Shown piece by piece: positions 52,955 to 63,057 of a stretch of 64,000 bases of DNA. Under the pieces are notes generated by a model, which saw only the letters and a program-made list of their open reading frames with translations, searched no databases and was not told the origin of the DNA. This DNA comes from Gari tellinella (lineage: Eukaryota; Mollusca; Bivalvia; Cardiida; Psammobiidae). The stretch covers positions 49,067,786-49,131,785 of the forward strand of contig OV277862.1 in the NCBI GenBank assembly GCA_922989275.2, given 5' to 3'. Position 1 is the first letter of the stretch; every line of letters begins with the position of its first letter. The position numbers and the translations under genes were made by a program.

Positions 52955-53070
52955 ATTATGAAGCCAGTTCTTCTGTTGAATACAAATGAGTCTCAAAGGA
53001 AGCATGTGGGATGGGGAATCAGGGCTCCAAATATGGAGTTCAGTTTATTCTGTCATAACTAGGGCACTGT

Positions 53071-53227
53071 TTAACCCATTACCCAATAGTCTGTTCCTAT
53101 TATTGAAGATAGATGACCGCTTAAAGCAAGTTGAAAGTAATGCAGAATGCGCCTTTTGGAATTATTTTCATTAATGTATGAATAGATTGAAGGCGTAAAA
53201 AGGCGTATTTATTGGGTAAAGGGTTAA
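53071..53227 (+). mobile_element. TTAA-A MITE, internally deleted, in the probable 3' UTR
   Basis: TTAACCCATTACCCAATAGT to GGGTAAAGGGTTAA; the right hairpin arm and half the long arm are lost after GCGCCTTTTGG. Confidence 0.88.
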
Positions 53228-53252
53228 TTGAGACTAATACTCATGAAAAATA

Positions 53253-53467
53253 CAGTAGATCCTCTCTATTACGACCACAGATAATGAGTCTAAAAGACAG
53301 TTTTTATTAAGATAGGTGATAGCTTACAGCAAGATAAAAGTAAAACAGAAAGCTCTTATAGATCTAGGAGCTTTCTGTTATACTTTTATCGTCATTTAAG
53401 CAACCACCTGTCTAAAAAACCATAACTTTTTAGCTCATTTAATTGTTATAATAGAGAGGTATTTCTG
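53253..53467. mobile_element. TA-T MITE, complete
   Basis: TA-flanked CAGTAGATCCTCTCTATT to AGAGAGGTATTTCTG; hairpin tip AGCTCTTATAGATCTAGGAG. Confidence 0.9.
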
Positions 53468-53507
53468 TATTAGTGAATTACAGCAAACTACATCTACGCA
53501 AAGTCTC

Positions 53508-53744
53508 TTAACCCATTACCCAATAGCAAATTTCTAGTTTTGAAAATAGGTTACCACTAAAGCAGGTTGAAAGTAAAGCAGAATGTGCCTTAAGGCACAT
53601 TCTGCTTTATTTTCAGCCTGCTTTAAGATACCATCTGCTGTAACATAGAAAATATTTCTTATGGTGTATAAAGTGGAAATATTTTCTTCAGTGGAGGAAT
53701 AAATTATAGGCGCAAAAGGCGTATTTGTTGGGTGATGGGTTTAA
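53508..53744 (+). mobile_element. TTAA-A MITE, complete
   Basis: TTAACCCATTACCCAATAGC to GGGTGATGGGTTTAA; contains AATAAA at 53698. Confidence 0.93.
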
Positions 53745-53854
53745 GATAGTATAACAACAATTTCTCCTCAATAAAGATCTCTATTGTTTTTGTCTATATT
53801 TGCATAAATGTATATAGCTGACTCAATGGTTCAACATTGATTCAGTTTACTGTT

Positions 53855-54066
53855 TTACCCATTAAGCCCTAGTGATGCATATATGCATCATTAACAAACA
53901 GTGTACTAATGAATAGTACACTTGTCCTATGCAAACACTGTAGATGCAGATCAGAGCCCTCTGATCAAGGTCTGCACTGTTTATCACTTTGAAATACATT
54001 GTAAAAAACTTCCCTAAAGAGTCAAAAATGGACTAGACTTAAATGGTTCAGGGATCAGTGTGTTAA
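53855..54066 (-). mobile_element. TTAA-B-like MITE, diverged
   Basis: TTTACCCATTAAGCCCTAG to CAGGGATCAGTGTGTTAA; hairpin GCAGATCAGAGCCCTCTGAT. Confidence 0.8.
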
Positions 54067-54110
54067 AGACAGAAGTGTTTGTTAGTGAATAAATGTACAG
54101 AAGGATCTGA

Positions 54111-54303
54111 CAGGGCTCATTATAAGTGGGAGTAAACTGCAGAAATCCAACATTTTCTCACTTATTTTAGCATCAACTCCTATGGTGCTACTCCTCATTA
54201 GAATTGTCTCTTCGAGACGATTCTAATAAGTAGTGACACCATAGGGTTTTAAGCAGAAGTAAAGATTTTAGATTTTGAAATAGCCCCCTTATCTGCAGCC
54301 CTG
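54111..54303. mobile_element. G MITE, complete
   Basis: CAGGGCTCATTATAAGTGGG to CCTTATCTGCAGCCCTG; core tip GTCTCTTCGAGAC. Confidence 0.9.
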
Positions 54304-54354
54304 GGGTCATACTTTGAAATCATTAGATGTCACAAATATATGCAGTTAAACATG

Positions 54355-54604
54355 TTAACCCATTGCCCTATTGCCTGTTACTAGTTTATGAAGACAGGTG
54401 ACCACTTAAAGCAGGTTGACAGTAAAGCAGAATGCACCATAAGGTGAAATTTGTTTACTTTCAGCCTGCTTTAAGCTACCATCTGCTAGGATAAAAAACT
54501 ACTACCGGTACTTATGGTACAGTTTCATGACTGTAAAGTAGAACCATTTTTTATGGTGGAATAAATTAAAGGTGTCAAAATATATATTTATGCAGTAATG
54601 GGTT
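54355..54604 (+). mobile_element. TTAA-A MITE
   Basis: TTAACCCATTGCCCTATTGC to GCAGTAATGGGTT; tip GCACCATAAGGTG. Confidence 0.88.
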
Positions 54605-54651
54605 CACTGACTACTTAATATTTGATATATTAGTGTCTTTAAGAGAGACAG

Positions 54652-54729
54652 CACCTTGATTCAGAACAAAGGTAAAGCAGAAAGCTCCTATAGGAGCTTT
54701 CTGCTTTACCATTGTTCTGCATTAAGGTG
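54652..54729. repeat. Hairpin related to TA-T core
   Basis: CACCTTGATTCAGAACAAAG and AAAGCAGAAAGCTCC-TATA-GGAGCTTTCTGCTTT; outer ends not identified. Confidence 0.85.
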
Positions 54730-54774
54730 CCTCCTGTATTTCGAAATCTACACGCTTATTCAAAGAGTGACCTC

Positions 54775-55017
54775 TTAACTCTTTCACTAAGTAAGTCATG
54801 TGGGTTATTAGGTTCCCTTTTGGATATTTGTATTTACCAAAACATGACCAGTTTTCCTGGAATTCTGAGTAGTTTAATAAATACTGGTCTAAATTAACAA
54901 ACTGTGTAAACCTAGATCAGAGGACTCCGATAGGAACCCTCTCATCTGGGTCAACACTGTTTGCAAATGTAATGCGTATATTTATTTCAAACAGGTCCAT
55001 AGTGTTGAAAGAGTTAA
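54775..55017. mobile_element. TTAA-E MITE with core 2 hairpin
   Basis: TTAACTCTTTCACTAAGT to GTGTTGAAAGAGTTAA; hairpin AACCTAGATCAGAGGACTCC and inverse. Confidence 0.85.
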
Positions 55018-55060
55018 TACAAGTGTGAGTGTGATAGAATGGAATACTCCTTAGCTATAG

Positions 55061-55311
55061 CTAACCCTTTCCCACATAGCATATATCTAGTATTGAATAT
55101 AGGTGTCCACTTAAAACAGGTTGAAAGTAAAACAGAATGCGCTTTAAGCGCATTCTGCTTTACTTTCAGCCTGTTTTAAGCTATCATCTGCTAGAATATA
55201 GAAAATATTTTGTATTATACATATTTATGAATGTATAAATTGGAACTATTTTCTTCAGGGCAAGAATAAACTGGATGCGCTAAAAGGCGCTTCTATGGGG
55301 GAAAGGGTTAA
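55061..55311 (+). mobile_element. TTAA-A MITE, young copy
   Basis: CTAACCCTTTCCCACATAGC to GGGGGAAAGGGTTAA, tip GCGCTTTAAGCGC; a few percent different from 37592-37842. Confidence 0.94.
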
Positions 55312-55450
55312 GGATATGTAAATCTGATTCTCATGGTTTTAGTTCGGCTGGCTTTCCAGGGGTAAGCAGAATTCATTATTGTTAGCAGTCATGTCAACCA
55401 GGTCTTCCTTATACATGTATTACAGAGGAACCTCAAATACTCAAACCTGC

Positions 55451-55788
55451 TTGACCCATTGCATCATAAATATTCCTTTCTACACCTTTAATAATAATAA
55501 TGATTACAACAACTTTATTTGCTGTGGATAAAGTATTTGGTTATAGATCAATTTTCTATATGGTCCACACTTTAAAATTATTCCTCCGATGAAGAAAATA
55601 ATTTCTTTTTACATAGTCTTGAATATGCACCATGATAAATTTTTTTAAAGATCTTAGCATATGGTAACTTAAAGCAGGCTGAAAGTAAAGCAGAATGTGC
55701 CTTAAGGCACATTCTGCTTTACTTCCAACCTGCTTTAGGTAGTCACCTGTCTTCAAAACTGGAAAAAGGCTTTTGAGTAAAGGGTTAA
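55451..55788 (-). mobile_element. TTAA-A MITE with about 70 bp inserted
   Basis: TTGACCCATTGCATCATAAA start, GAGTAAAGGGTTAA end; an AT-rich insert (AATAATAATAATGATTAC ...) lies in the long arm at about 55490-55570. Confidence 0.85.
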
Positions 55789-55908
55789 GTGGAATTTTGA
55801 TGATTCCATCTCCTGTAGGTCGAATATATCTGTATGTCAAAGTTAAAAAGTGGCTAAGCAAGCTCGACTTACAGGGAAAGTAAAAATAGTTTTTAAAATA
55901 TGTTTGAT

Positions 55909-56119
55909 TTAACCCATTACACCATAGCCTGAATCTAGTTTTTATGGCATGTGACTACTTAAAGCAGGTTGAAAGGCACATTATGCTTTACTTTCAATCT
56001 GCTTTAAGCTACTATATACTAGGAAATAGAAAATGGTAAAAATTCATAACTGTATAAATTGGAACTGTTTTCTTCAGTTGAGGAATAAATTAGAGGCATA
56101 TTTATGGGGTAATGGGTTA
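55909..56119 (+). mobile_element. TTAA-A MITE, left core arm deleted
   Basis: TTAACCCATTACACCATAGC to GGGGTAATGGGTTA. Confidence 0.85.
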
Positions 56120-56283
56120 TGTGAGTTCTAGTTTTTGAGGTTTGACTGTAATTAGAAATTAAGTTTTTATACTTTTGTACTCTCATGTTTCATGTTTCAT
56201 TGTTTTGAACTAGTCTATAAGGCCAGCATTGTTATTTCAAGAGCTGCAGTGCTCCAGGTAAGAGGGAGATAGTAAAGCACAGC

Positions 56284-56478
56284 TAGGGCTCCAGATAAGA
56301 GGAAGTAAACTGAACAAACCAACATTTTCTCACTCATTTCAGCACCATATCCTATGGTGTTACTACTCATTAGAATCGTCTCTTCGAGACAATTCTAATG
56401 AGTAGCAACACCATAGGGATTAATGCAGAAATAAAGCTTCTTTTTTTGTTGAAAAACTCTTTTTATCTGGAGCCCTGA
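56284..56478. mobile_element. G MITE, complete
   Basis: AGGGCTCCAGATAAGAGG to TTTTATCTGGAGCCCTG; hairpin tip GTCTCTTCGAGAC. Confidence 0.92.
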
Positions 56479-56890
56479 AAAGCATTTACAACATTTTGTC
56501 TCTTATGTTAGCATCAAACCCTATGGTGTGACTACTCATTTGAAGCAGCCCTTTACTCCATAGCCTGTTTCTAGTATTGGAGATATGTGAACAGTTAAAT
56601 TAGGTTGAAAGTAAAGCAGAATATGCTTTAAGGCACATTCTGCTTACTTTCAACCTGCTTTGATTAAGCTACCATCTGTTAGAATATACAAAAAAAAGTT
56701 TTATGATACATGTTCATTACTGTATAAAAAGAACCATTTACTTCAGTGGAGGAATAATTTAAACTCATAAATGTGTATCTGTAAAGTAAAGGGGTGATTC
56801 TATTATAAAGAAGTCACACCATAGGGTTTGATGCAGACACACGTTTAGCTATGGGAATATTCCTCTTGTCTGTTGCTCTAGAGCTGAATG
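56479..56890. mobile_element. G MITE split by TTAA-A (56547-56794)
   Basis: ACCCTATGGTGTGACTACTC before the insert; GATTCTATTATAAAGAAG and CACACCATAGGGTTTGATGC after it. The inner TTAA-A runs from CCCTTTACTCCATAGCC to TAAAGTAAAGGGG. Confidence 0.8.
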
Positions 56891-56926
56891 TCTTTATTTT
56901 TATAAAGTTTCACTTTTCTTTTGGTT

Positions 56927-57110
56927 TTAACCCATTACTCAATTGCCTTTTTTTAGTTTTAAAGAAAGATGATCACTTAAAGCAGGTTGAAGGTAAAGCA
57001 GAATACACCTTAAAGACACATGCCTACTTAAAGCAGGCTGAAAGTAAAGCAGAATGCCCTTTAAGGCACATTCTGCTTTAATTCCAACCTGCTTTAAGCT
57101 ACCATCTAAG
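56927..57110 (+). mobile_element. TTAA-A MITE with duplicated half core
   Basis: TTAACCCATTACTCAATTGC; the core left arm is present twice (about 56977 and 57028) before one right arm; the long arm is cut after CTACCATCTAAG. Confidence 0.8.
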
Positions 57111-57166
57111 AGCCCTTCTGTCTGTAATGATTGAATCATTCAGTGAAATGTTCAGGCATCAATGAG

Positions 57167-57389
57167 TTCAACTCTTTGCATGCTAGGTAAAAAAAATTGT
57201 ATCTGCTACAATTGTTTTCCGCTATTGTTCTTAAAATTGAATTGTCAAGATTTCTTTTCTAAACAGGGTCATAGTGTCAAAAAGTTTGGATCCTGATGAG
57301 ATGCTACATTATGCTTTGCAGCATCTCATCAGGATCCAAACTGTTTGCAAAGGTTATCATGATTTCACTGTCAGCATGCTAAAGGTTAA
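57167..57389. mobile_element. TTAA-C MITE with core 2 hairpin
   Basis: TTCAACTCTTTGCATGCTAG to CAGCATGCTAAAGGTTAA; hairpin GGATCCTGATGAGATGC / GCATCTCATCAGGATCC. Confidence 0.92.
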
Positions 57390-57735
57390 GTGTATATTTG
57401 GAGTACCTTCAATTGTCAATATATGCATTTATATTAAAGACATTATTACAAAGCTTGATTTATTTCACTCAAATATTAATTGTATGCATTTCTCATTTAC
57501 TTCGTGGCTAATACATGTCTACATTGCATGCACATATTCTACAGTTATTTTCATGTCACATGACTGATCACATGACTTCTATAAATAGTCTCTAAACATT
57601 CCTTTTTCACCTTTGTCAATATATGTGCATGTAATTATATGATATGATACACATGTCTAAAATATAAACTGTGAAACTATATACAAGTGTTTTTATTATG
57701 TCTGAGTGTACCCCTTATTGCTAGGACTTAAAGGG
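57390..57735. other. Downstream spacer
   Basis: AT-rich; no recognised element. Confidence 0.5.
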
Positions 57736-57737
57736 CC

Positions 57738-58012
57738 TGAGGTTATAAAGCGTTTGAGCTGAGTCTGAGATCGTTCTCAACCATTTGATTGGTCAGATTT
57801 GAGCAAAAGCTGAAATCCGACCAATCAAATGATTGAGAACAATCCTAGACTCAACTCAAATCTTTTATAACCTTGGATCCTTGGCCTAAGGTTATAAAGC
57901 ATTTGTGCCTAGTCTGAGATCGTTCTTCAGCTTTTGATTGGTCAGTTTGGGGCTTTTGCTAAAATCTGACCAATCAAAAGCTTGAGAACGATCTCAGACT
58001 CAATTTTAAAGC
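57738..58012. repeat. Two related palindromic elements in a row
   Basis: Both start AGGTTATAAAGC and contain GTCTGAGATCGTTCT and TTTGATTGGTCAG, mirrored by CTGACCAATCAAA or CCGACCAATCAAA. First 57738-57877, second 57888-58012. Each hairpin carries an inverted CCAAT pair. Confidence 0.9.
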
Positions 58013-58063
58013 TTCGTGATATTTGGGCCTGGCATGGCTAACATGTAAACAATGAAACTTGTA

Positions 58064-58554
58064 TTAACTCTTTCAACACCATGGACCTGTTTAAAATGTC
58101 ATTACATTTGCAAACAGTGTAGAACCAGATCAGAGGGCTCCTATAAGAGCATTCTCCAATGTATAGCTACATTTGCCAATATACACAGAAGGGGAGGGGT
58201 TTGCCATTTCTTCCCACTAAAAGCGACTACCGCTGAGTTTCCACGCAAGTCAGGATCGCCATCAGACATCAAACTACACGGCTTCTGGATTCAGACTGAC
58301 ACTTCTTTTGATATGCTATATTGGCTCAACTCTTTCAACACCATGAACCTGTTTCAAATATACTCATTACATTTGATAACAGCGTATACCTTGATCTAGT
58401 TCTACACTATTTGATAATCTAAAACAGTATTTATTAAACTACTCAGAATTCCAAGTAGACTGGTTCATGTTTTGGTAACTAAAACTGTCCACAGGCATGG
58501 AGAAATTACGGTAATTTCTCCATGCCACAGGGGACTTATTGTTGAAAGAGTTAA
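58064..58554. mobile_element. TTAA-E MITE, composite
   Basis: TTAACTCTTTCAACACCATG at 58064 and a second left end at about 58327; right end GTTGAAAGAGTTAA at 58554. Core 2 left arm near 58110; a different perfect hairpin at about 58495-58527 (GCATGGAGAAATTAC-G-GTAATTTCTCCATGC). Confidence 0.8.
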
Positions 58555-58664
58555 AATTAATCTTGAAAAAGGGCACATAGAGCATACAGTTGTATCATAC
58601 TTAGCCAATAATAGTATGGTTGTTAGAGATAACCATTTCGCACCCAATGACTCCTTAAAGCTCG

Positions 58665-58735
58665 TTTGCAAACAGTTTGGGTCCTGATCAGACGCCGCAT
58701 AACGGGCGTCTGATCAGGACCCAAACTGTTTGTCA
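58665..58735. repeat. Core 2 hairpin
   Basis: TTGCAAACAGTTTGGGTCC, CTGATCAGACGCCGC, right arm GGACCCAAACTGTTTG. Outer ends not identified. Confidence 0.85.
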
Positions 58736-59075
58736 CTCTTATCGACATTTATTTAGTCAGACAACCTTAAATCTAACTTTAAAATGTATCTTGCAGACAA
58801 CAATACTGAAGCAGACGACAATAAAGCGGTGAAGGGATAAATATCTCCCGAATAATTTGATCATAAAAGGGTTAATGTAGACTATACAATTTAGCGATGA
58901 AAGGGTAAAGCACATGATCAAATACAATAAAAAAATGCATGGAATGATTTGGCAATAAAAAACCAGCAATTTTTTTGTATTTTTCCATATATAAAAAAGT
59001 AAACAGTTAAAGAAAGTTATTTCCGTTGAAAGGTCAATTCAAAAATATAATTGTAATTATAGGAATTCGACCCGT

Positions 59076-59217
59076 CTGATTCTTTCGTTATATCCAAATT
59101 TCGTTATATCAGGTCTATTATACTATACGTTAAGTAGCTGCGATTGCGAATACATTTTGTCTTGTGATATCCAGTATTTCGTCATATCCAATGTCGTTAT
59201 ATGAGAGCCTCACTGTA
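59076..59217. mobile_element. Fragment with pogo-like terminus
   Basis: Repeats of TTCGTTATATCC and the right end ATGAGAGCCTCACTGTA, like CAGTG...ATATAACG termini of pogo-type elements. The left end is unclear. Confidence 0.55.
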
Positions 59218-59301
59218 GTAGAATCTCGCCCCTGATTGTGCTAAATCTAGCCATCATTTTACGCGTACTTGCTCTCTGTTACCTACATGTGTATATTGCT
59301 A

Positions 59302-59551
59302 TTAAGCATTTGAACCCTAGTCCCGCATATTAGCGTCCTTTGCAAACAGTGTACATTTGAATAGTACACTTGTCTTATACAAACAGTGAAGACCCAGATC
59401 AGAGGGCTCCTAGAAGCCCTCTGATCAGGGTCTTCACTGTTTGTCATAATGCCAAACATTGACAAAAACAACCCTTAAAAGTCATAAATGGACTATACTT
59501 AAATGGAAACTGAAATTTGTCCATTTAAAGTTTCAGGGAGGAAAGAGTTGA
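59302..59551 (-). mobile_element. TTAA-B MITE, complete
   Basis: TTAAGCATTTGAACCCTAG to GGGAGGAAAGAGTTGA; tip GGGCTCCTAGAAGCCC. Confidence 0.93.
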
Positions 59552-60230
59552 TGAAAACGAACATGCATGTATAGACATTGCAGTAAGAGTGGACGAGGAT
59601 AAACGTAGCTTAAGAGATTTGAAAAAATCTGATCTGGTTCCAATCGGTTTCCAAATGTTAATCAGGCCATGCTTAGCACACAGAAATATGTAAGTAAGCA
59701 AATATCAGATTATTAAAATTCATACGTGAGTCATGAGTTAAGGAGTGGGTAGAACATGCTGGACCTTACATTGTGTCTATTTGTTTTATTAAACCACAAA
59801 ATCTATTACAACCCCGCCCTGCTTCATTTTCAGTGTCCTTCTCAAGAACGACATGTTTTACATCGACGATCGACGCTCATTTAATAACCGATATTAGAAA
59901 GCTTTTTAAATTAAACCAAATGTGAAATTCTCGAAAGTAAAAACCGTAAGAAAATTAAGAATCACTCAAAATGTGCACTGCCCAAACGCGACTGAATGAG
60001 CAAAGCCGTTTTCAAAGTATCTTTGCGTTTATTCAGCGTCTCAATAGTTTACCAATTCGCGTCTGTTCAGTTAAAACTAGTATTTAGGTTATTTTTGAAG
60101 ATGTTTTTCTGAAGACTATGTCCATGTTTTGACAAGTGAATGGCTTATTATTTTAAGAGTCTTGCTCCTAAGATGTAGTTATTATCACTGGCAACAGCAA
60201 CATCATAATTATGTACCTTTTACCCAATTA
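59552..60230. other. Downstream spacer
   Basis: No recognised repeat or coding similarity except a core 2 fragment near 59628-59655 (ATCTGATCTGGTTCC). Confidence 0.5.
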
Positions 60231-60344
60231 CTTAATTAATTAAAGTACGCATTTTCATGCCTCTATTTTTTTTTGTTGAGGAAAGTAGTCCCCACCTAGG
60301 ATGCCGCCTGAACATAAAACACAGGAGGCATTTCAGGTTAACCT

Positions 60345-60625
60345 TTAACCTTATAGAAGCGCCTTTTAGCGCATTCCGTTTAATCTTCCGCGCAAGAAAA
60401 TAATTCCAGTCTATACAGTCATGAAAATCACGAATGAATTATAACATTCATTCGTGTGAAAATGTATCAGAAGAAATATTTTCTTAATTCTAGTAGGTGG
60501 TAACTTAAAGCGAGCTGAAAGTAAAACAGAATGCGCCTTAGGGCGCATTCTGCTTTACTTTCAACCTGCTTTAAATAGTAACCTGCTGTATTTTCAATCT
60601 AGAAACAGGCTATAGGGTAAAGGGA
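60345..60625 (-). mobile_element. TTAA-A MITE
   Basis: TTAACCTTATAGAAGCGCC to TATAGGGTAAAGGG; the long arm has an added small hairpin (CACGAATGAATTATAACATT...). Tip GCGCCTTAGGGCGC. Confidence 0.9.
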
Positions 60626-60785
60626 GTCCCTCAAAGAAGCATTTCTTACAATCATATAATTAACAACAATAACACAATCAATATGAAGTTTGAAAGTAAA
60701 GCCGGAAGGGTTCGGTTTTTGGAGTAACTCTGTACATAGATTTACATCTCAATACAATGTATGTTTCGAATCCTTTTGTCCATGC

Positions 60786-61035
60786 AGGGCTTCCATTTCT
60801 CCGGATTTTTCCGAAATCTTCGGATTTCTGCAAAACTTTATGCTGTGTGTACTTAGGAGACATCGATGTGGGTGTCAAACAATTTAAATCCAGATCAGAC
60901 GCCGCGTTACCGAATCCAAACTGTTTTGCATAATTATGTTAGTGTTATAGAGCATGACAGCGAAAGTATTAAAGGTACGATTCCTATAACCGCGTTTGAA
61001 AGCTAGGATTTTTATGAGCAAGTTATGGTAGCCTT
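60786..61035. mobile_element. H MITE with a core 2 relic in place of core 1
   Basis: AGGGCTTCCATTTCTCCGG to AGTTATGGTAGCCTTTG, with TGTCCAT on both flanks. The middle holds GTCAAACAATTTAAATCC and AATCCAAACTGTTTTGC. Confidence 0.85.
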
Positions 61036-61162
61036 TGAATGTCCATTGAAAATCATGATCTAAAACGTTTGCCACTCAAGCTGAAAATAAAGCGTTAACA
61101 ATTTGAATATTACCACTCTAGCGGTACAGTGGTTAGTTTTATTGAACTCTTTCACTGCCAAC

Positions 61163-61388
61163 GTTTTACGAAACGCCGTATGACAAAATATTGTCGTTTA
61201 GTCAGATTATATAATTCTCAATCATTATTTATTTCTTTATCTAATCCTGTCTTGTGATACCTTTTTGGAATCGTCTTTTCAAAAAGAGATGTCATAAGAC
61301 AGGATAAGATGAGAAATCAGAAATTAAATGTGTTTAAGTTTTGACTTACGACCGTTTTTGTTGGACGAAGTTTTATGAAACCGGCACC
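61163..61388. mobile_element. M MITE, ends worn
   Basis: TTTTACGAAACGCCGTATGA to AAGTTTTATGAAACCGGCACC; core ATCTAATCCTGTCTTGTGAT. Confidence 0.85.
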
Positions 61389-61461
61389 AGGCACCGTTGT
61401 CATCCTAGACTCTGTGAGTTTGGTCTACAATGCCAAATACTGTATAAAATATAGCAACATA

Positions 61462-61603
61462 AAATCTAATCCTGTATTGTGATACCTTTTTGGAATCGTC
61501 TTTTCAAATAGACATGTCATAAGACAGGATTAGATGAGAAATCAGAAATGTGTTTGACTTACGACCACTTTTGTCGTACGACGTTTCGTAAGACGGGTCC
61601 CTG
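61462..61603. mobile_element. M MITE, left part missing
   Basis: AATCTAATCCTGTATTGTGA through GACGTTTCGTAAGACGGGTC. Confidence 0.8.
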
Positions 61604-61866
61604 TTCTATTTGGTCATTTACCATTCAACGAAGAAGCATAAAGAGCTATCAGAAGAGTTGATTGTTTAATGCAGGCGAACAATAATGCAGAAAGCTCATG
61701 GAACCTGCTCTTTCTGCATTATAAAAAAGAAGAAAAAGATTATTCTTCATTTGACAGTAACCATTCTCAAATGAGGCAGAGTTCGCTGAATTGCTACAGA
61801 AATCTCCTTAATGCAGAAAATCCCCAGAAAAAACAGAACATTTTGCTTGGCCAAGGAAGATTGGTG

Positions 61867-63057
61867 TTTTTAGCTCACCTGAGCCGTACGTCTGTCCGTC
61901 TGTCCGTCACATTTACTTCAAATGACATCTCCTCTGAACCCGACGATTTTAGGAAGAGTTTAACCTGCTCATGATGTTCCTTGGATGCTTCTCTACAGAA
62001 GTTGTTCAAATGAAAGGAAAAAAGCGCAAAGTCTGCTTCAAAAAAGCAAAAAAGCAAAAAACTTTAAAACATCTTCTTGTCAAAAACTACTAGGCCCTAA
62101 GCTTTGAAATTTTTACAGTAGTATCTCCTGGTGGATCACTCTAAAGTTTGTTCAAATGAAATCCCTAGGGTCACACTTGACCCCACCCTATGCAGTTTTA
62201 GTGCTGCTCTAGACAGGTCTCATGGTATTTTGATTTATGCAGAACTGTATTTACCTGAGTTACCCTTAATATACTTAAGGCAAATAGCCAATATTTGCAA
62301 ACAGTTTGGATCCAGATCTAATGAAACAAAATGCTGCATCTAATTTGGATCCAAACTATTTGCCACTCATTTACCTACTTTACATTTTTGTACATTTTTC
62401 ACATACAGTAGGTTTTAAGCAGACATCATTTCAGTCTGATAAGTGCCTAGATGCTACTCCCCAACTTTTGCATAATATTTGACCTCAGTGACTGGTGGTG
62501 TCTGCTGAACATGTTGTCTGCTAAAGTTTAGAAATGGTTCAGTCTGCTTCATACTTAGAGAAACAGGATCTGGAAGTGATCCACTGAAAGTTATGTAATT
62601 ATGTCTTATGCCATATTTATACATATGTGTAATATTGATTTTGTCAGAGTTATCTGTATTTCTTGTCATTTTTTCTTGTCAGGAGATAATTCCAATTAAC
62701 CCATTCCCCCGTAAATACTGATGTTTGTTAACCAATTACCCCATTAATATGCATTTGAGGCCTTTAATTTATTCCCCCACTTAAGAAAATAATTCCACTT
62801 AATACAGTCATGAAAATGTAAGATAAGAAATAAGTTTTTATATCCTAGTAGATGGTAGCTTAAAGCAGTTTGAAAGTAAAGCAGAGTGTGCATTAAGACG
62901 CACTCTGCTTTACTTTCAACCTGCTTTAGGTGATCACCTATTTTCAAAACTAGAAACAGGCTATGGGGTAATGGGTAAAATGAAATTGCCTATTTGGAAA
63001 GAGCCTAATGAGAGGAAGTGCCATTTGCAAAGGCCATAACTCTTGACATCATTGGTT
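61867..63057 (+). mobile_element. S element, copy 7, same subfamily as copy 5
   Basis: TTTTTAGCTCACCTGAGCCG with the hairpin right arm deleted. Interior parallels 36650-38090, including the core 2 hairpin (62297-62362) and TTAA-A at 62728-62976. Interrupted by S copy 8 at 63057. Confidence 0.9.
62728..62976 (-). mobile_element. TTAA-A MITE, uninterrupted sister of 37519-38016
   Basis: TTAACCAATTACCCCATTAA to TATGGGGTAATGGG; tip GTGCATTAAGACGCAC. Lacks the nested copy present in its sister. Confidence 0.93.

Larger units (their letters stand above)
52955..53775 (+). promoter_or_regulatory. Probable ELMO 3' UTR and candidate poly(A) signals
   Basis: No further ELMO coding sequence follows the stop. 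AATAAA occurs at 53698-53703, inside a TTAA-A element, and at 53770-53775 in the sequence after it. Either could end the transcript; the 3' UTR would then contain several MITEs. The choice cannot be made from sequence alone. Confidence 0.35.

Noticed and set aside
58052..58399. 115-codon frame at the TTAA-E composite
   Set aside because: Covers two element left ends and a core 2 arm. I see no similarity to a known protein and no splice context; the middle third (58200-58310) remains unexplained.
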